Assembly (NCBI GenBank): GCA_020086605.1
Contig: JACBWW010000050.1
Location: 851,933-915,932, forward strand
Length of the DNA: 64,000 nt
Direction of reading: 5' to 3'
DNA from: Lanius collurio
Lineage: Eukaryota > Chordata > Aves > Passeriformes > Laniidae
Below the pieces are notes generated by a model, which saw nothing but the letters and a program-made list of their open reading frames with translations, was not told the DNA's origin and ran no database searches. The translations under genes were made by a program, and so were the position numbers. Shown here in pieces: positions 59,518 to 64,000 of this stretch (the stretch's first letter is position 1; each line of letters opens with the position of its first letter).

Positions 59518-62500
59518 GAAAAGGCATGGCGTGGAGACAGTATATGAAGTGCAGCTTCATATATGAACTGAATGTTCCAGGAAAGAGGTAAAAATGGTGT
59601 TTGTGGTCATTATTCAAATTAAGAAATCAGATAAAACCCCTTATTTTTTTGTAACTGAAAAGTGTGGATGGCAGTATGAACAACTCATGAAGCAGAAAAA
59701 GCAAGGCAAAGGAATATTTCAGTAGCAGATGGTGGTAAAATATATAATTTTATCTCTAGTTCTACCTTTCAAAGGTCATGTGGATCAAAATATAATCAGA
59801 TGTCTGAGTGCACAATTCAATGCAGAATGAGGCTTTGCTGGTTGCCTCTCTCACTCCTTATTTTCTTCCCAATTATGTTTTATTATGTTGCTCACATTCA
59901 ACATATCAACAACATTCATTGGAATACTCATTGAAAACCACATTATAGATGACATTCATCATTCTACTCTGTTTGGTTGCAAATTGTTTAGAAATTTCGT
60001 TTTTGCCCACAGAATTGAATGTGATACATAATCTGAGAGTGTTTTGAAACTCCTGCAATAGAATGTTCTGATAATGCATTCTTGGTGACATGGCAGAGTT
60101 CAGTATTTCTCTACTTGCATTTAGTAAATACATGTACACAAACATAGCCCTAGCCCATAGCAGGGCTCGGCTAGACATTAGCATTGCTACAAATCGAGAA
60201 TTTCCATCCTCATCATCCAAACAACACACATCTTGGGCCTCAAAAAATAAATATTTTTGAGTGGAAAGGTAGAAAACTTGGGGTTAAAAAACTCTCTTTT
60301 CTTCGGTGTCCAAGAGTGCCCAAGAGTGGGGTGGGGTGATGAAAGCTTCCCAGTAGTAAGGACGAGAAGCTTCTCCCTCTTTTGACATCTGAGATTCTGA
60401 AGTGGGAGGATTTGAGCAGCTGGGCCTTTAAGACACCAGGTATGCACAACAAAAGAATGCTGCTTCCCTAGAATTCCTTCTCAAAACTGAGAGGCCAGCA
60501 CAGTGCTCATGGTACTCACTCGAGAGAGCTCTGTTCTTTTCGGGCCCTTCAGTGGCTCTTGGGTTCCCAGTTCTCATGGAGTACAACCAAACACTTGCAA
60601 ATCTATTCTGGGCAGGTGATACTCTTTACAACCAAATACACAATCTGTTAGTACTTATGGCACACTACCAACTTGCATGTCAAGACTGCTTTTAAAAACA
60701 GATTCTAAAATTGCTTTACTGCAAATAAACAGATTCTCCCAAGTACAGCACCGGGCAGCAGCTGTGGAAAAGGGAAAGCACTGCACACCTGGAGTACTTA
60801 AGTGAAAAAATCCTCTGAAATCAGTAACCCCACAAGAACAAGACACTCTGCCTTACCTTAATGTGAAGTAATTTCTCTTCAAGCCCTGTGGTGAAAAGTT
60901 CCCCTGGCCTTGTCTCCTTCCCTCCCCAGTTTTCCTGTGGGAGTGCTGCTGGCCCTGTCACTGACATGTCAGGAGCCTGATGGGAGCCCTGTTTAAGCTT
61001 GTTCTTTTGATGTGAGCCTTGTGGCTCTTTGAAGTTGGAGTCTCCTTCTGGAAGGCTGGAGGGGCAATGCTGGATCTAGAAGAACAGGAAAGTAAGGAGG
61101 TGCAGCAAAGCCAGCACCACTGGGAATTGGTAAGGGAGTGAAATGGATTGTGAGGACATCTGGAGCAGGAATAAACACTCTGAACAGGGATGCAAAACTC
61201 AGAGTCTTGAAGATGTGGTTCTGGGTTTTATTTCCTACAAAGTAAGGAATCCTAGAGCTGAGAATCACCTCCAGCTGTTGCACACTCCATTTGCCTGCCC
61301 CAGTGGCCAAGAAATTACATGGTTTTGTGTAGATGTAAATTAAAATAAAATACATGTGTTGAACTTTCCTGGTTTTTTAAATACACAAAACATATTTGGT
61401 AAATTCAAACACCATTTCCTTCTCTACTTAATAACTAGTTATGAAATCTGTTAAATGACAAATGAGGTGATCATTCTTGCTCAGCTGCCATTAGAGGCTG
61501 TATTTTAATTAGTTAGGACATTCATGTCAAAACAGCTAATGCACAGGCCCTCACAAATTCATTGCTGAAGTTCCTTCATTGTCAAGCAAGACTCATGGGT
61601 TTGTTCCCTCACGTGAAAATAGAGGTGGTGCACAGAAACCAGTGAATAAACCACAGCTGAGTGCCCTTCCCACTGCCCTGTGCTCCCACAGCTACAGAAC
61701 AGCAAACGAGAAGGCACGGCCCAATCTGCTGATCTCAGCAGAAAATCCAGAACAAAAATCCATCTGTTGGAGATCCAGTGGGGTCTTTACTGCTTCAAAT
61801 GGGCAGCCACACCTGCCTGGGAAGACCAAAACCTTCCTAAGTGGTAGAAATAAGTTTATAGGGTGGGATTTGTAGGAGGCAGCTTGGTAAGAGGGGGAGG
61901 CTGAGGCGTCTTACTGCATCTGAACAGTGTTTCATGAGGCAAGACACCAAATCCAGAAATTAAACCTGTCATTTTCCCATCTTAACTAAGGAAATCAGAG
62001 TGGCTCTACTTAACGCAATATGAAATTCTACTTCCATTTGATCATCTGAAATGTGACCGAAACTTTCTTCCCAAGTGAGCTGCTGTTCCTGTATTATTAA
62101 CAACCCCTCAAAAGTCCAGCAGGCGTAGGCTGCAGAACCTGAACGATCCTGCAGACATGATTAATGAAGGAGAGGGCTAAATCCCCATGACATCTGGATT
62201 TGCTTCTTCTGGCTACAGATGGTTTTGGTTGCTTTTTATTCCAAGTATATTTGATAGGACCAAGCACGGGGTTTAAACACAGCTTTCCTGTTCCAAGTCT
62301 CCATTTTCTGTGGACAAGCTTCTCCTTGGGAGCCTATCCAGGAAGGCATCTGTAGCAAATGAAGTGGGATTTGCTAAACCATCCTTCACAGTGAAGGGAC
62401 TGCAAGAGTTCAAAAGGAGACACACAAAGGAAAACTGAATCGTTGGCATTTTTGATGAATTTTTCCCTCTCTGAAGTGATTGTCTCGTCTGCTTCATTTT

Positions 62501-63595
62501 CCTTCCAGATAATTTTATAAAAACCTTATCCCTCAGAGGTTTTGAACTTACAGTAGATAGATCACGAAGTGTTTACAAGTTTTTCTGTTCTCTGAGTGTA
62601 GATGCTGAGAGCACAAGTCCTTCTACCCAAGCCTGGCTCCTGGGCTGGGAAAGCCACCCAGCAAGCAGCCTCACAGCAATCCCACACTAATCCTTTCAGT
62701 GGGTGACCCCTGACCCTTAGGATCCTGTCAGCCTCCTCTCCAGCTCATCTGCACTCACCCAAAGTGTGCCTGGACAGAAGGACATCATCTCCTCAGCAGC
62801 ACCAGCACATCCTCATGGTGGAGCAGCCAGCAAAAATCTTTCCAATTAATTATTACCATGACTTCTTTAGGTGATAAAACCTGGACACAAGGTTTTTCAG
62901 TATCCTTTAGGAGTGCAGATGTAATAAACTGGTGTATAACTGATTTTCTTATACTCACTGTGTTGTTTCTCTAGTCACTAACGTGGGTAACAATTAATCT
63001 GCTTTTTTAGCACAGTACCTGCCTTGGGTTCTCTCTTTCCTCTCTAAATAACCAACAGAAGAAACAGCAGTGGCCTTGATTATATAGTAGTGATCTACTT
63101 AGAATTGATAAACTCTATGAAATCACAAGTAATTCTGGGGTTTTTTTCAAAGCCATTTAAATGCCAGTGTTTATTTGGCTGTTACAGGAAAGCATAATAC
63201 TTATTTAAAAACTTGCTTGCTTTCAGACACATCCACCATTGCAGGCCCAGCTGTTTTGCTGTGCAGTATTGAACACACTGGCATATTTACTGCATTAAAA
63301 CAGCCCTATGCAGATCAAAAGAGATGACTTTATTACTTTTTTTTGATATCTTTAGCAGAAACCTATATACTCCTGTTACCTATGCAGTTCAACTTTACCA
63401 GATTGGTTTTGACCACAGTCAGTTGCACTAATGTTTGTAAGTGAAATGCAACTATTGCTTTTCCTTCCTTTTCTATTTCATAATAAAGTTACTATTTCCG
63501 TAGGCACTGGAATCCTCATTTTCCTGACATGAGAGAAAATAACAACATTCTTCTATTATCCCAGCTTTGAAACATGATGATTAAAAGTATTATCA
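59518..63595. other. Intergenic DNA, no gene supported
   Basis: AT-rich. Minus-strand frames at 59906-60229 (107 codons) and 60993-61355 (120 codons) were examined; neither shows a family motif or supported splice structure. The distal limit of the NIBAN1 regulatory region cannot be judged from sequence alone. Confidence 0.5.
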
Positions 63596-63870
63596 TAGAT
63601 CACAGAAAAATCCGGTTTGGAAGGGACTTCTGGAGCCCATCTGCTCCCAACTTCTGCTGGAAGCAGGACCCTTGAGTTAGGCTGTCCAGGGCTCTGTCAA
63701 GCCAAACCTTGAATATTTCCAGTGAAGGAAATTTTACCACTTCCCTGGCAACCTAGTGCAATGTTTAATTGTTCTCACAGTGATTTTCTTCCACTTAAAC
63801 CCAGACAGAATTTCTCCTTGGGGCAAGTTGTTTGTATTAGCCCTAATGTGTTTTCCCTTGATGTGTTCAG
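63596..63870 (-). mobile_element. CR1 LINE 3' fragment
   Basis: ATCACAGAAAAATCCGGTTT, GGTTTGGAAGGGACTTCTGG, AGGCTGTCCAGGGCTCTGTC and AACCTTGAATATTTCCAGTG: an older CR1 copy on the minus strand. Confidence 0.88.
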
Positions 63871-64000
63871 ATGCACAAATTAGCTCTTGCCTGTCTAACT
63901 AACCAACAGAACAAGCAGCAGTGGCCTTGTTTCATTTCTGATGGCACACTGGATGTTTAGCAGTTGAACTACCTCAAGGCTGGTTTTTGCCACATATTTA

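Noticed and set aside
59906..60229. 107-codon minus-strand ORF
   Set aside because: Peptide looks mildly protein-like (SAMSPRMHYQNILLQEF) but I could match it to no gene or transposon, and no splice structure supports it.

Overview
This is vertebrate nuclear DNA, almost certainly from a bird and probably a songbird. About twenty recognisable 3' ends of CR1 LINEs are scattered through it (GGTCCCTTCCAAC... ATTCTATGATTC-type tails on both strands). I recognised no mammalian-type SINEs, and introns are compact apart from intron 1. There are no operons, phage, CRISPR arrays or other prokaryotic features.

The window is dominated by one complete gene on the minus strand, the orthologue of NIBAN1 (FAM129A), a stress-responsive cytoplasmic protein with a PH-like domain. 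I placed all 14 coding exons by hand, from the start codon at 55659-55657 to the stop at 1879-1877. Every intron is GT-AG, all phases match, and the exons sum to 3351 nt (1116 codons plus stop). Exons 1-13 (about 555 residues) are strongly conserved with the human protein. Exon 14 encodes a long, divergent acidic tail.

Layout, left to right: 1-1437 is the 3' flank, with one unidentified exon-like ORF (520-933, minus). 1438-1876 is the NIBAN1 3'UTR with a poly(A) signal. 1877-29313 holds exons 14 to 2. 29314-55604 is the 26-kb intron 1, with most of the CR1 copies, a microsatellite, a minisatellite and one unexplained exon-like ORF (48955-49070). 55605-55659 is coding exon 1, inside a CpG-island promoter (about 55250-55920). 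55920-64000 is upstream intergenic DNA with CR1 fragments and a G-rich tract, and no gene I can support.

The most unusual structure is a 40-bp minisatellite (25337-25500) whose repeat unit is the exon 5/intron 5 boundary itself, so the gene carries five tandem copies of one 5' splice site. Also worth a second look are a 34/40-bp two-unit minisatellite elsewhere in intron 5, the exon-like ORF in intron 1, the unidentified ORF past the 3' end, and the long exon 14 tail. I found no clear new biological system; the window is mainly one well-preserved gene plus repeats. Comparisons with human NIBAN1 and its neighbours are from memory, not from a search.
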